Counted from the stretch's first letter, positions 10,298-21,660 are shown. The stretch is 64,000 nt of DNA from Ceriagrion tenellum (GCA_963169105.1 OY720632.1:4712001-4776000); one strand, 5' to 3'. A program made the numbers and translations. Notes: generated by a model not told the origin, from the sequence alone.

Positions 10298-12794
10298 TTG
10301 ATGACTAACTGATGTGGCTGACTGTCGAAGAGGGCAGGGAATGTCGAATTTCACCGAAAAAACTAATGGCCGATGGGATTACTTCCGCGACTTCTTTGGT
10401 CGCTGCATCCTATTTCCATTGTAATTATTTCTTTCATGTCAAATGAGAAACGAGGAATCGGCGTCCCTCGTTGAAGGAAACAAGTTTTTATGGCCTTCTC
10501 TTTAGATTATTCTGTCTTGCATGCGGTCTTTTAAAGGTTTTTCTGTAGTGTTGCCGCTCTGTGTCACTGGAGCTCGTCATTTTTTCTTGCTAATCATTTT
10601 ATTTTACTGACGTTCAGCTTTTGTTTTATCGCTGATTGAAATTATCTTTCTATGCTAACCGAATTCGATGAATAAGCGTCGCTGATGATCGCGTTCAATA
10701 ACCGGAATTCTGAATTAATTTACGAACCCTCTTAGCTCGTACTCAATGAGAGGTCCACGTCATCTGGTGGCTATCTTTGAGTAGGTTTTGCGGAAACGGG
10801 GCCTAGGAAAGAAAAGGAATCTGACGGGTTGTATAATAGTCAAAAAGTTTGCGGTACAATATTTTCAAATATTTTTAGCACTTGGGATATGGCCCCCAGC
10901 TTGAAAGCAACAAAACAATTTCTTGAACACCCATCTTAAACATTCACAACAAATTTGCTTATAAATAAATATGCGAGGGCTCTGAAATTATAAATGAATC
11001 CAAATGTGCTACAATTTTGATGTGTGGAGGTAGTGTAGCTTTCTGAAATGCGGACGGCTGAAGAAGGATATGCGACGTTAAAATAAAATATTTTGAACTC
11101 TTCTGTAAGCAATCGTGTCATCCCGTCGTGATATGTGTGTTTTGTCCATCTTAATGTACGCGTTATGCAAAGAGGGCTGTAGAGAACTTCACTTCTTGTT
11201 TCAATGAACGAAGTCCACCCTTATGCATAAATATTTATTCGTACAAGTTTCTCTAAGTTTCTTCTTTTTTACTTAATTTTAAACCTTCAGAATTATTAGA
11301 GATTAGTGCAGAATTACAAGAGATATAAGCGGATGACTTAACTTTAGACCGAGGCAACTTTACCCCTTCCTCACGTTCTATATTATCCAGCATTTCATTT
11401 GGCCATTTTTTTGCCCTTGAAATCGCGAATGGAGGATCATCGCACGGTTATCAGATGGATACCGAATCTTTACGGTGACTTAAATATTTCTGTCTGCGTA
11501 TTCGTACTCTCTGTAGGTTTCAATTTTCTCTTGCTATTATTGAAGAGGATGAGTGCCTCAAACGCAGGATTGCGATGGAGCGTAGAATGATTGAGTCCAC
11601 CCTTTGGGAATTCCCGGCGTGGTTGTGGCGAAATTACCTCCGCAGTGGTGAATGTTGCGGGTTCCTCGCGTTGAGGGCAATGTGATCGTCATTTGTCTCC
11701 TGTTGACGAGCGTGTTTTTGTCGCCGCGTGGATCGCAGGAATCGCGACGCAAAAAAGAGGATGGGGAGGGAATCAACAAGCCCCTTAACTTGAAAGCAAA
11801 CAAATTTCGGTGAGATGGTGTCTGTCTGTCTGTCTGTCCCTCTCTCATTCTCTCTCGCGCGCATTGATTACGAAGCGAACGGCGGCGACGCAACAATGGC
11901 GACTCTTGACGCGACAATGAGCGCCATTTCGGCGACACGCCATAATACGCCTGAGTGGTAATCGACTTTCGAATCGACAATCACATTCTGGTGTCGATGC
12001 GTAAAACTTCTCCCAATGCCTTTGAAGCTTTGATCCCATATTGCAGACGATATCTTTTTTTGTTTATCGCAGGTCTTTACTGAGAAAGAAAAAGTTGCAT
12101 TTTCCTCGGAGCGAATGTTTTCCTTTAAAAATTTTCGCACGAAAAAGCGACATTCTTATTGACAATGAATCCATCTCCGCCCCACCCCACCTCTCATTCC
12201 TTCCCTTCCTCCCCTCCACCCTCCTGTAAAACTCCCCTCTTTCCCCTCGAAAAGGAAAACGGCTCGGATGGCAGGGAAATATTGAATGGAAGTGACTCTC
12301 CACTTTTTTTCCTTACTTTCAACTCCTTCTCCGTCGACTAATTCTTCATTCCCTCCAAAGGACGAGGGGCTGGGATTGGAACTGTGTGAGCTGTGTGTGT
12401 GTGGCGCCACTGTAAATGGGGACCCAATTGGAAACAGCTAAATCCAATCTTTTTTTTCCTCTGAAAAAGCCAACTTCTCGCTCGATTTGCCAGTGATTTC
12501 CTGCCGCCGTTTGAGTTTTATCAATCCGTTTATTCGTTTGTTGAGGAATGAGGAATTAATCAAGAACATGCGATTATTTAAGCATGGTAGCCTTTTTTTT
12601 TAAATTTCACTTATCGCAGTGAAATGTCGGAGGTTGAAAACTGAGGATGTGATTCATTATGGAAATTTCACACGTAAATAAAATGCGTCTATCGTGTATC
12701 AACACCCTTTCGGATTGTGAAGTTGTAAGAAGGGTTTCATTCAAATGCAGGGCCACTAAACTGGCCTCTATTTCAATGATATCCTCTGCACTAA
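10298..12794. other. Intergenic, no gene recognised
   Basis: It is AT-rich to about 11550. 11560-12050 is GC-richer and has a (TGTC)n microsatellite at 11820-11838 that underlies the minus-strand frame 11558-11980. 12170-12350 is CT-rich. The plus frame at 12659-12859 has no motif. No repeats shared with other parts of the window were seen. Confidence 0.5.
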
Positions 12795-13009
12795 AGCCTA
12801 CTGTCGGTGCAAACATTATGTTGGCTCGTGTTAGAACACTGATTAAAAATGAACCGTGATACTTATATGAATGCGAGTTACACCAAATTTATTTTGCGTT
12901 TAGCAGTAGTTGCCGATTATTTTTACATTACACTCTCGATTTTTTATTCCGATGAGAACAAAAAAAGTGGCGGTTTGTTGCCGCTTTCGAAAAAAGCGCT
13001 CTCTTTGAC
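12795..13009 (+). repeat. Repeat family M, copy 2
   Basis: It aligns with 3990-4216 (GTCGGTGCAAA, AATGAACCGTG, GTTACACCAAAT, TTATTTTGCGTTTA, TTATTTTTACATTACACTC, GCTCTCTTTGAC). Its right end abuts a family C element directly at 13010, which suggests that C inserted at or near the edge of M, or that M was cut by that insertion. Confidence 0.7.
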
Positions 13010-13551
13010 TTAGTCCAAGCGAGATAGTTCCCTAGTCATAATAGAGACAATATTCCAATTGTAAGTTTTAATTTCACAAGCTGTACGACACATCAATAAA
13101 ATATTTCTTTATTGATGGTGCAATAATATAGTTTTATGCGATAGAAATTATAAGTAATTAAATGAAAATATCTAAATAAGTCTTGGCGTATGTTTTTCGC
13201 GCGGGGCGTTTAAAATCCTTCAAAACGGAAGGTTTTTTGTGATACCGAAGAACATACTTTGGTGAAAATATGAATAATTTCCAAATATAGTTGAGAAAAC
13301 ATACTAACTACCCACTGTTGGTTTTTCTTAAACATCTATGTGTTAGAAATTCCTCATTTTGTTAATAATGTCTCTCTGGAGTGCATTCACGTACCGTTTC
13401 CCATGTAAAAGGGCTGGAATTTTTTGGCAAACATCTCCGAAAGTAATGTGGTAAGGGGTTGAATTGTTGATGTCATTGGATAGGTGACATATAAATGAGA
13501 CCAAATTCGTTGATTTCTAAGTACAAGGATATTTCTGTCGGACCACCTTAA
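13010..13551 (+). mobile_element. Family C TIR element, copy 2
   Basis: The left end is decayed (TTAGTCCAAGCGAGATAG); the right end is intact (TCGGACCACCTTAA). The internal order of blocks matches the other copies, including the CAAAACGGAAGGTTTTTTGT box near 13227. There is no coding sequence. Confidence 0.87.
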
Positions 13552-14453
13552 ATGCGAAAAGCGGCGAGTAGATGTTTTAATCCTTTTCATCTAAAGCCTT
13601 CATTGGATCGCCCGCGGAGTGTTTCACGCGATATCGATTCACTGCTGAAACAGCAAAAGGCGAAATGAGAACTCCATAAGTCAAGGGGTCTAAGCAACAT
13701 AACCATTGTTTAGAGAAAACTTAATTCAAAGTTGGAAATGTTTGGTACAACCCACTAAATAGTTAAGAGGCATTACCCTAGATAGTAGCACCTGTCAAGA
13801 AAATCACTCGGATCCCTTTACCACCTAAAAGATTAATATTTTCACATCCCATTCCTGTACCTAACTAATTTTTTTCAAAAATGTCACTTAGACCCCTTGA
13901 CTTCTGGGGTCCACAAATATGTTCACTTGGCTCCGCACAGCCGATTATTTTCTGCCAACCGTCGACGCGAGTCCTTTGTCCGATCGCATTCGCACGACAC
14001 CATGAAATTCTGTTGGCACGCCTGATTTTCGACAATCTCCTTCGTTATTGAGTGTTCCAGGCAGCCGGGAAAATACCGTTTGCGGCAATCGCGAATGCCA
14101 AACACAGTCAGTCACTCCCTCTTCGCGACCAAACCCAACAATTCATCCCCACCCCCTTTTCCAATCCATCCATCCTCAGCCGGGAAAGGCGGTTTCGTCA
14201 AATGGACTCCTCCTCCTTTATATATCTCTCTTTCTCTCTCTATCTCTCTCTCTCTCACCACCGAGTTCTGTGGATTGGAATGTGTTTCGACGACCGGGAA
14301 ATGGAATCCCAGATTTAAAAAAAAATTACGACGACGACGGTTACCTCTCTCTTTTAGACTTTCCAGTTCTCTAGTCCCTCACTGTTAAAATATTTCATCG
14401 TCACACTTCCAAAACGAACGCTGCCGCTAAGATATTTGGAGAAAGGTTACCGC
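13552..14453. other. Intergenic with CT microsatellite
   Basis: A (TC)n microsatellite at about 14220-14262 explains the three overlapping Ser/Leu-rich frames 14048-14388. No gene or shared repeat was recognised. Confidence 0.5.
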
Positions 14454-14515
14454 TTAAGGTAGTCCGAGCGAGATAGTTCCCGAGTCATAATAGAGACCGT
14501 ATTCGAATTATACGT
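14454..14515 (+). mobile_element. Family C fragment, copy 3 (left end only)
   Basis: Only the left ~60 bp survive: TTAAGGTAGTCCGAGCGAG through ATAATAGAGACC to ATTCGAATTATACGT. It then breaks at a second TTAA into unrelated sequence. Confidence 0.8.
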
Positions 14516-14699
14516 TAAGGCAGCTGAGGGGTATATATGGTTCATTTAGGACTTATTTTAATGATTTTTAGAAATTAGTTTTAGAAAATTTGGCCCATAT
14601 TTTATTTAAGTTATCGTAATAATGCTTTGAAGTATCATGTAGGCTGTGAAAGAAATGACTGAGCAATTGTAAAATAAAATTTTTCCCCTCCATCCAAGT

Positions 14700-15507
14700 G
14701 CGCTGCGTAACAAGTTTTCAGTGCGACATTCGAAATTTCGACGAAATTACATAAAAATATATACTCGCTTCAGCCACATTAACCATTTCAATAAATGTCC
14801 ATTGTATTTTTTGAGGCTAATATATAATGCTTTAGTCCAATCCAGACTAAACTATGGTATTTTCTGTTGGGGTGGATCTTATTTAAACTCCTTCAAAACC
14901 AGCCGTATTTCTTCAAAAGAAAATTATTAGAGTAATTTTGAAAAAGCGCCGTTTCGAAAGCTCCTTTCCGCTATTTCTTCAGCTACGATTGCTCCCATTG
15001 AGACATTTATGCATTTATAAGGTCCTGCGACGTTTAAAATGTAAGATGTGGAAATGCTGGGTTACTAATGTGTTTGCCTTCTCCCTTCAACCTTCGAAAA
15101 CCTCGTGTAACCTTGCCCAAAACAAACCTAACGTTATTTAAACGATGTTTTTTGAATGTCGGACCTAAAGTGTACAATCTATTGCCTACTTCATGTATTA
15201 AATCCCAATCTGTTAATGCAGTATTGAGAAATATATAATCTTGGTTATTTACTCAAGGAAGAATAGAGGATACCTTGTTATAATTGTATGTGATATACTT
15301 TCTGGTTCCGCTTAAAGTACTGATAACCTCATGTAATATTGTGCATCTATTTTCCGTGTTAAATCATGTAAAATACTAACGCATAACTATTGACCAAATG
15401 ATGGCAGTCTTAATACAGGTCTTCCTTTTAGGCCGCCTAATATTACTCATGTTTGTAAAGATTAATGTACGTCTAACTGTGTTGAGTAATAAAATATTAT
15501 TATTATC
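14700..15507 (+). pseudogene. LINE family G: reverse transcriptase C-terminus and (ATT)n-tailed 3' end
   Basis: The frame at 14721-14930 contains LIYNALVQSRLNYGIFCWGG (about 14817-14876), the ...SHLSYGI..WG block found after the RT fingers/palm in CR1/Jockey-type LINEs. Downstream pieces near 14970-15190 (HLCIYKVLRR, then FF..RT.KVYNLLPT) correspond to the usual FLYRGPKLWNSLP tail. Stops and frameshifts make it a pseudogene. It ends in TAATAAAATATTATTATTAT at 15488-15507, a microsatellite-type LINE tail. Family F copy 2 starts right after. Confidence 0.75.
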
Positions 15508-15509
15508 TT

Positions 15510-15807
15510 GTTACTTCTGTAACTTTCCCCTTCCGAGTCCCCGGCTAACATCGGGTTTCGTTGCCGTCATAATAGCCGAGAACTCGAGAGGGGCGGTGCA
15601 GAGTTCGTAGCCACTTCCAAAACCCATCGGATCAGTGGCTACACTGCGTTCGGGTCGTGCGCACGAAGCAGACGGAGCCACCCCAAGAGGACGGCCTTCT
15701 GCATGCGGGCTGCAGGTGATTCCGCCTGTGCCACGCAAGCAGGAATACACTTGATCCTCTGTATCAGCGAGCCCTTGATTCCATCGTTATAATAATTATT
15801 ATTATTA
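15510..15807 (+). repeat. Repeat family F copy 2, SINE-like, with (ATT)n end
   Basis: It aligns with 6431-6663 and runs about 60 bp longer before its TTATTATTATTA tail. It lies immediately downstream of a LINE whose own tail is (ATT)n. A SINE using the machinery of such a LINE would be expected to share that tail; this is an inference, not a demonstration. The internal hairpin (CCGAGTCC..GGCT / AGCCGAG.ACTCG) is conserved but imperfect. Confidence 0.7.
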
Positions 15808-16891
15808 AACTCTCTTGGCGTTGCAAAATTCTTAGAATCGAGACTACATGGCTAAAAATGTTTTTTTACGTTTTTCCGTGTAACCTACTGTTGATATATG
15901 TTTGCATTCAATTCTCCAGTTACCAAAAAATATCGTCGGTGCAGGGGAAATCACGAGAGAAAATTATATAGGTATTGTAATGAAATAGGAATAATCTCGC
16001 GCCTCTTTCGCACTCGTTCAATGTTTTCCCATGAGCTAGATATCGAAAAGGTGAAATCAGTCGATTGGATATCTACGACGTGCCGACTTAATGTTATCCG
16101 TTTTTACATAAAAGGCGTAATTGTTTTCCTTCATCTCGTGCGCGTGGTTTTTTTTTATGTGGAAGGAGAGAGAGAGCGATGGGATGGATGAATTTTTCGA
16201 ACCACGCGTTGCAGACAACGAGCACGAATCCGAATCGCGATGGGTATCCTTCCGCGCGCGCGTATGAATACCCTTTTGCTCTCGTGTGCAGCACGAACAA
16301 ATCGCGCGCGCTTCCATGGAAACGCTCCTCACGAGAGAGGGTTTTTGAATGAATGGATGGAAAGGCGAAAGATATTAGCTTGATTAATTTCCCAAACGGA
16401 GCGCGGGGCGATGTGTGCGATGGGGTGAAACGCGGAGGAAACACTCACACTGGGGCGGGAAACATCGGTAAAGCGCCCCCGCGGAACAAAATGGAAACCC
16501 GAACAAAAAAAATGAACGGATATGGAGACCGCCGCCGTGGAGATAGGAGAAAACCGCTCATTTCCCATGATGCATCCGCGATGATGCTCTGACGAGCCGC
16601 GCTCCGTCTTGTGCTTTCGCAAACGGTGAACGCGCTTCCGTTCTTCTTTTATTTTACATTTTCGAGCGGCGAGAGAGGGCGCTCGCCTCTGTTTAATCTT
16701 TTTTCTTCTCTGATCGCGAGTCTCATGCCCCCAACCCTCCCAACGCCTCTTTCCATTATACCCTCTTTAGTGTCTCGCAGGAAAGCGCGGTTGCCCTGGC
16801 AACCCCTCTTACCCCCCTCTCTCTCTTCCCCTCTCTCCATAAAAAACAATTGGTTGATTGTCTGCCAGCTTGAAAGTAGAAAAGTTGTCTT
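15808..16891. other. Intergenic, mixed composition
   Basis: 16140-16850 is GC-richer and contains CG repeats (GCGCGCGCGT near 16253). The overlapping frames on both strands (16057-16332, 16094-16444, 16329-16622, 16611-16895) carry no recognised domains. Host exons cannot be excluded, but nothing supports them. Confidence 0.45.
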
Positions 16892-17449
16892 TTAAGGCAG
16901 TTTGAGCGAAAAATCATTTTACTTAGAAATCAATGAATTTGGTCTCATTTTAAAGAAAAATATCTCACCCTTCTAATGACACCAAAAATTTAACCCCTTA
17001 TAACATTACTTTCTGAGATTTCGCCAAAAGATACCATCCATTTTACATGGGAAATGGTACGTTAATGAATTCCAGAGAGACAGTTTTTACAAAATGAGAT
17101 ATTTCTAATACATAGATGTCGTAAAAAACTAAAAGCGTGAAGTTTGTATGTTTTCTAACCTATATTTGAAAATTAATCATATTATCATGATAGTAGGTTC
17201 TCGGGTATTACAAAAAACCTTCCGTTTTGAATGAGTTTCAAACGCACGCGAAAAATTGAGCTAAGTTAAAGACTTATGTAGATATTTTCATTTAATTACT
17301 CACAATTTCTGTCATAAAAGAAACTATATCATTGCACCATAAAATTGCAATATTTAATTCGTGTGTCTCACAGCTGGTGACATTAAAACGTATAATTTGA
17401 ATATGGTCTCTATTATGACTAGGGAACTATCTCGCTCGGACTACCTTAA
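16892..17449 (-). mobile_element. Family C TIR element, copy 4 (near full length)
   Basis: This 558-bp copy has TTAA at both ends: TTAAGGCAGTTTGAGCGA on the left, TCGCTCGGACTACCTTAA on the right. These form an imperfect ~18-bp terminal inverted repeat. Reversed, its interior matches copies 1, 2, 7 and 8 block by block. It is non-coding. Confidence 0.9.
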
Positions 17450-17734
17450 ACAAATCCAGACGGATTTATTCCAGCATCTATATCTGCTTCCTTTCCCCAT
17501 TCGGCATTTGCGTCAAAGGTGTCCTGAAAAATAATAGAATTACTTCGTAGAACTCGTTCACTCATTGAGGTTCACGTATTTCCCTTTTTTGTTGTCCGCC
17601 CACCGGAATAAGGAACAAAGGAACTCAACGGTATTTACACTTAGTCATCTGGTAATGCTCTGACTACTATGTGAATGTGCGGTGCTTAATAGACAGCGAT
17701 TGATAATTATTTCCAGTTTATCTAACAGGAATTC

Positions 17735-18060
17735 ACTTCTCAGTCATTGCTGTCTTCTCTGGTTCCAATCCTAGGGTTGGTATGCAACAGTCTTTTACTT
17801 TATCCGATCTTGGGCCAATCTTTTCACTTCAATGTACGATTTGCAACCTAGTTCCTTCATCAACTGTCCCATATAGTCCAGTTTAGGTCTGCCCCTCTGG
17901 CTTTTTCCCTCTACTGTACCTTCTAGTATGGTCTTAACCAAGCTTTCGTGTCGGAGAATATGGCCAACCAATCCAGGTGTTCCTTCCCTTATTTAGCATT
18001 TTGAGTGTACACCGTCTTTCCCCTATCCCATTAAACACCTCCTCGTTCGTGACTCTTCAC
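17735..18060 (-). pseudogene. LINE 3' part (RVTNEEV block), sense half of an inverted copy
   Basis: The minus strand reads RVTNEEVFNGIGERRCTLKM, then after a gap LNKGRNTWIGWPYSPTRK, and after a frameshift VEGKSQRGRPKLDY and GCKSYIEVKRLAQDR. These are the conserved end blocks of a widespread arthropod LINE polymerase: WTDRVTNEEVL, GHVLRH and a GRPK tail. The expected upstream part does not precede it. It lies next door in opposite orientation at 18062-18245. Confidence 0.8.
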
Positions 18061-18061
18061 C

Positions 18062-18245
18062 GCCAGCAACATTAAGGATTAGGAAATTGGTATTGAGGAC
18101 TTTTGTATGGAGCGTTCTGCTCTATGGTAGTGAGACCTGGACAATTGGAAAGAGAGAGAAGGAAAGAATGGAGGCATTTGAAGTATGGTGCTATGGGAAA
18201 ATGCTGAAAATCCCCCTGGGTCATTGCTGCATCGATTTGGATAAT
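18062..18245 (+). pseudogene. LINE RT segment (YGSETW..VWCYGKMLKI), inverted half of the same copy
   Basis: The plus strand reads LRIRKLVLRTFVWSVLLYGS, then ETWTIGKREKERMEAFEVWC and YGKMLKIPLG. In an intact LINE this segment sits immediately upstream of RVTNEEV. Here it faces the other way, with its 5' end at the junction near 18060. That arrangement is what twin priming (5' inversion during target-primed reverse transcription) produces. Confidence 0.8.
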
Positions 18246-19084
18246 GCCGTGCATAATTAAACGGTTTAAATAAAGGCTAAAATTAGATCGAACTTAGATA
18301 CTCAATACAATATGAACCGTGTTTTCTAGACCATGTTGATAATAGTTTCCTGCTGCTTTTCGTTAAACTTTGTCTGGTAATTCTGTCTCTCGCACAGCAA
18401 AATAATACTTCTGAGGATCACTCTAGATCAATGGTTGCACTTGGTAAAAGAACTGGATGGATGTCATTGGTTTATCCTTTATAGTGTTTCCTCAGGTGAA
18501 ATAAAGAGAGATTTGTGGGTCCAGCGAATTCTTTGGGTATGAGTTCACCAGTGCGTTATGCAAAGAAGAGCCAAACATACTTTTGAACCACTCCATTCGA
18601 GGATAGATAAAACTTTTCGCGCATCTCAGAATCAAATCTGCCGTCGACGCACAGAACTCGGTACCTGAATATTTGTCTTACCGCGCAGGTCAGTGGGTGA
18701 ATAAATCGAATCACTAATTGTTCATCTTAAGTTGTTTCGATGTGTATTTGTAACTTATTTTGCAATGGAGAAATATTTTGGGATGATAAAGTGGCCGATT
18801 CCAAATAATTTTAATCCAGCTTATCTATCTGAATTCTTTATAAACTTATTTCTTCAAACTCTTTGTATTATTTCATGAAATCTCTTCACATTTCTCCGTT
18901 TGTCTATCAGATTAAATACGCACATCCCATAGAGTGATATGTTCTTTTATCAAGCGTCCCATGTCATTCGTTTCCTCTTTCGATTTTCAAAATTACGTTT
19001 TAAGTTGGAAACTGGTCAGTTTGAATGCTTGGCCCGTGTCGTTTACTCTAACCCTATTTTATGTGCCTAATATCTGAAAATATA
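18246..19084. other. AT-rich spacer, nothing recognised
   Basis: No motif-bearing frames and no repeats shared with the rest of the window. Confidence 0.5.
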
Positions 19085-19250
19085 CGAGTCGTGTTTTTTT
19101 AAGTAAGTACCGTTTTGAAATTCGGTCACAACAGTGCTGCGGTCGACATTTGGTGCATTCGTGCTGTAGTACACCTACATCTGTTGGGAAGTCTTATACG
19201 CCATTAAGGAAACATTCGACCGAGTTTATGTTTGTTTGTGAGTATTTGAA

Positions 19251-19448
19251 ATGCCTCCGCCGATTGAGAATCCCGCCGACTGTGAAATACGCTCTATGAT
19301 TCGTTTTCTCGCTGCTAAAGGCACGAAAGCGGCTGAGATTCATCATCAGATCAGCGAAGATTATGGAAAGAACATAATGAACAATGGAATAGAACAGAAA
19401 TGGGTTAGAGATTTTAGGGAATCCAAAACACAATGCCTGGCACGCTGA
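19251..19448 (+). pseudogene. mariner transposase N-terminal (DNA-binding) part
   Basis: The reading frame starts ATG and encodes about 65 residues: MPPPIENPADCEIRSMIRFL, AAKGTKAAEIHHQISEDYGK, then WVRDFRESKT. This matches the first helix-turn-helix region of mariner transposases, which binds the inverted repeat (R..I.FL..KG..A.EIH..I...YG). After DFRESKT the frame runs into the deletion junction and stops. The family's catalytic domain would follow and is absent at this point. Confidence 0.85.
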
Positions 19449-19759
19449 GTAAGGGGATCGTTTTGCTCCATGACAATGCCCGTCCACACACGGCTGATCA
19501 AACTCAAGATCTCATTGGATCATTTGGTTGGGAACAACTGGATCACTCTTCGTACTATGCCGATCTAGCGTCCAGTGACTACCGCCTGATTCTGCATTTG
19601 AAGATGCATCTGGTGGTTGTCAGCGCCACGACGACGACGAGGTCAAAACGACCGTTTTACAGCGGTAGTCAAATCAGGCGGAAGACTGCTGTGAGGGTGG
19701 GATTCAAAAGCTGGTTCCACGATGCGATAAGTGCCTTAATATTAGTGGAAATCATGTAG
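19433..19759 (+). pseudogene. mariner transposase C-terminal part (D34D motif)
   Basis: This is in a different frame from the N-terminal part. It reads VLLHDNARPHTA, then DHSSYYADLASSDY and LILHLKMHL. Counting from the Asp of HDNARPH to the Asp of ASSDY gives 34 intervening residues, the D34D signature of mariner. The family usually has HPPYSPDLAPSDYHLF here, so several positions have drifted. A frameshift after LKMHL moves the expected C-terminal text to another frame. Only two of the three catalytic acids remain. Confidence 0.85.
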
Positions 19760-20115
19760 GTAAGTACATTAAGGTACAGTGTTCGTGCAACAATAAAATT
19801 GTAACGAAAAGTATAGGTACTTGCATTTTTTTATAATTTAAAGCGGTACTTACTTAAAAAACAACCCTCGTACTTGTAAGGACGACTGGTTATGTGGACG
19901 TAGTGTTGTGCAATATGAATTAAATAATCCTCGCGTCATGCGGTGCTCGTGTGCTCTTTATCTCTCCGTTAATCGTATCATGTTGTGCGGCTGCCGTGTC
20001 TCAGCATCGTCTCTCATCGCACAGTGTATCAAAAGATGCGTCAAATGCGCTTGTCCGTGCTCAATATGTGCGCGTTAGACGGTGTCCTTCAAGGTGTGTG
20101 ATGGATGACTTTGAG

Positions 20116-20345
20116 GGACATCTACATCTACGTCATACCCTGCAAGCCACCCAAAGGGTGTGTGGCAGGGGGTGCTTCCACACCAGGCATGCGAATTGTA
20201 CGGCAGAACACCGAAACTACATTGAAACCAGCGTACCACACATGCACCAATTAACAATCTACTAACCAAGAAACATTTCATCGTCAATCGTTCCGACATG
20301 CAATGGATACAAAGACTACTACAACAGACTCAAAATTCACAGGGA
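20116..20345 (-). mobile_element. LINE family B copy 1 (3' UTR only)
   Basis: It begins (plus strand) CATCTACATCTACGTCATAC, followed by GCAAGCCACCCAAAGGGTG, TGTGGCAGGGGGTGCTTCC and AACACCGAAACTACATTG. This is the reverse complement of the 3' end of family B, seen also at 28850, 37217 and 41483. The coding part is missing: the copy is 5'-truncated near 20345. Confidence 0.85.
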
Positions 20346-20553
20346 CATATCTGCATTGCGAATCTCGCCAAACCGACACCCGAGGAGTCGACTTGGGCTG
20401 GATCGAGGGTGACGTGGATATGGTGAACAATCGAACACCTCTCTGCCTTCCATTTGTGACTCCATCCCCGCAGACTGGGGCGCCAAGCGCACGGACTCTC
20501 TGGACTGCTTCTGTGACATCATGTGAGCGGCAATCCCGAGCAACTTATTTCTA

Positions 20554-21633
20554 TTTAGGTAGTGCGAGCGAGATCGTTCCCTAATGATAATAGAGACCAT
20601 ATTCGATATACTTACCTGCTCCTCGGCGCTACAGCCCTCGTAGGGCCTCATTGGCCTCTCCGACGATGTTAGCCCATACATCACGATTCCCGGCATGCGA
20701 TCTCCATCTTATAATTCTCATCTTTCTCAGATTATCCTTTACATCATCCAATTATCTTTTCCGGGGTCTCCCTCTCAATCTTTGACCACTAGAATGACCA
20801 TGAAATATCTTTCTCACCATCCTATCCTCAGGCATTCACTCGACATGTCCTAACCACCTTAATCTATTGCTCTTAATTTCTGTCACTATGTTAGGGTGTT
20901 TGTGGAGTTCCTCGAGTTCTCTGTTTCTCCGTATTTTCCACTGTCCACCTTCCTTTGTAGCACCAAAAATCTTTCTTAGTACTTTCTTTTCCCATTTTTT
21001 AAGTAATTCTTCTTCTTCCGTGGTGATGGTCCTCGTTTCTGAACCATATATGACCACAGGTCTAATCACTGTTCGATAAATCTTTGTTCATACCATACTC
21101 AACATATACTTTGAACCACATTCGAATCATAAGTTTTAATTTCACCAACTGTGACAAACGAATTAAATATTGCATTATTAATGATTCAATAATATAGTTT
21201 TACATGAGAGAAATTGTAAGTAATCAAATAAAAATACAGAGATAAGTCTTTAACTTGATTTTTTTTCACGCGGTACGTTTCAAACTCCATCAAAACGGAA
21301 GGTTTATTGTGATTCCCGAGGAATTTCCTTCGGTGACAATATAATTAATTTTCAAAAATAGTTGAGAAAACACAAACTATACACTATTGATTTTTTGACG
21401 AGAGCTAAGTGTAGTAAATGCCTCATTTTTAATACAAGGTCTCTCCGGAATGCATGCACGCACCATTTTCCATGTAAAAGGACTGATATTCACTGGCTAA
21501 TATCTCGGAAAGTAATGTGGTAAGGGGTTGAATTTTTCATCTCAATGGAAGAGAGATATATATATATTTCTTTGAAATGAGACCAAATTTAATGATTTCT
21601 AGGTAAAATGGCATTTCACTCAAACCTTCTTAA
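20554..21633 (+). mobile_element. Family C TIR element, copy 5, split by a LINE insertion
   Basis: The left part is 20554-20606 (TTAGGTAGTGCGAGCGAG, ATAATAGAGACCATATTCGA). The right part resumes at about 21115 (ACCACATTCGAATCATAAG) and continues with the normal family C interior to CTCAAACCTTCTTAA at 21633. The interruption (about 20607-21114) is a LINE 3' portion on the minus strand. Confidence 0.87.
20607..21114 (-). pseudogene. LINE family D 3' portion nested in family C copy 5
   Basis: The minus strand reads MIRPVVIYGSETRTITTEEE and LLKKWEKKVLRKIFGATKE, followed by LEELHKHPNIVTEIKSNRLR and WLGHVE. After that come MPEDRMVRKIFHG and GRPRKDNW in shifted frames. These are classic LINE polymerase end blocks (YGSE.W, LR.IFG, R.RWLGHV.RM, GRP..RW). 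Flanking copies ACCATATTCGA (20596-20606) and ACCACATTCGA (21115-21125) are a likely 11-bp target site duplication with one difference. Confidence 0.85.
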
Positions 21634-21660
21634 GCCCTCAAATAAAATCCCAGTGGAATA

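Larger units (their letters stand above)
19085..19870 (+). mobile_element. mariner-type transposon, internally deleted, ends intact
   Basis: The ends are terminal inverted repeats of about 33 bp (left CGAGTCGTGTTTTTTTAAGT, right the complement of CGAGGGTTGTTTTTTAAGTA). Each is flanked by TA at 19083-19084 and 19871-19872, the Tc1/mariner target duplication. The element is 786 bp, whereas autonomous mariners are about 1.3 kb. Inside are the two extremities of a mariner transposase. The middle, including the first catalytic Asp, is missing around 19430-19450. It cannot transpose itself but could in principle be mobilised by an intact relative. Confidence 0.92.
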
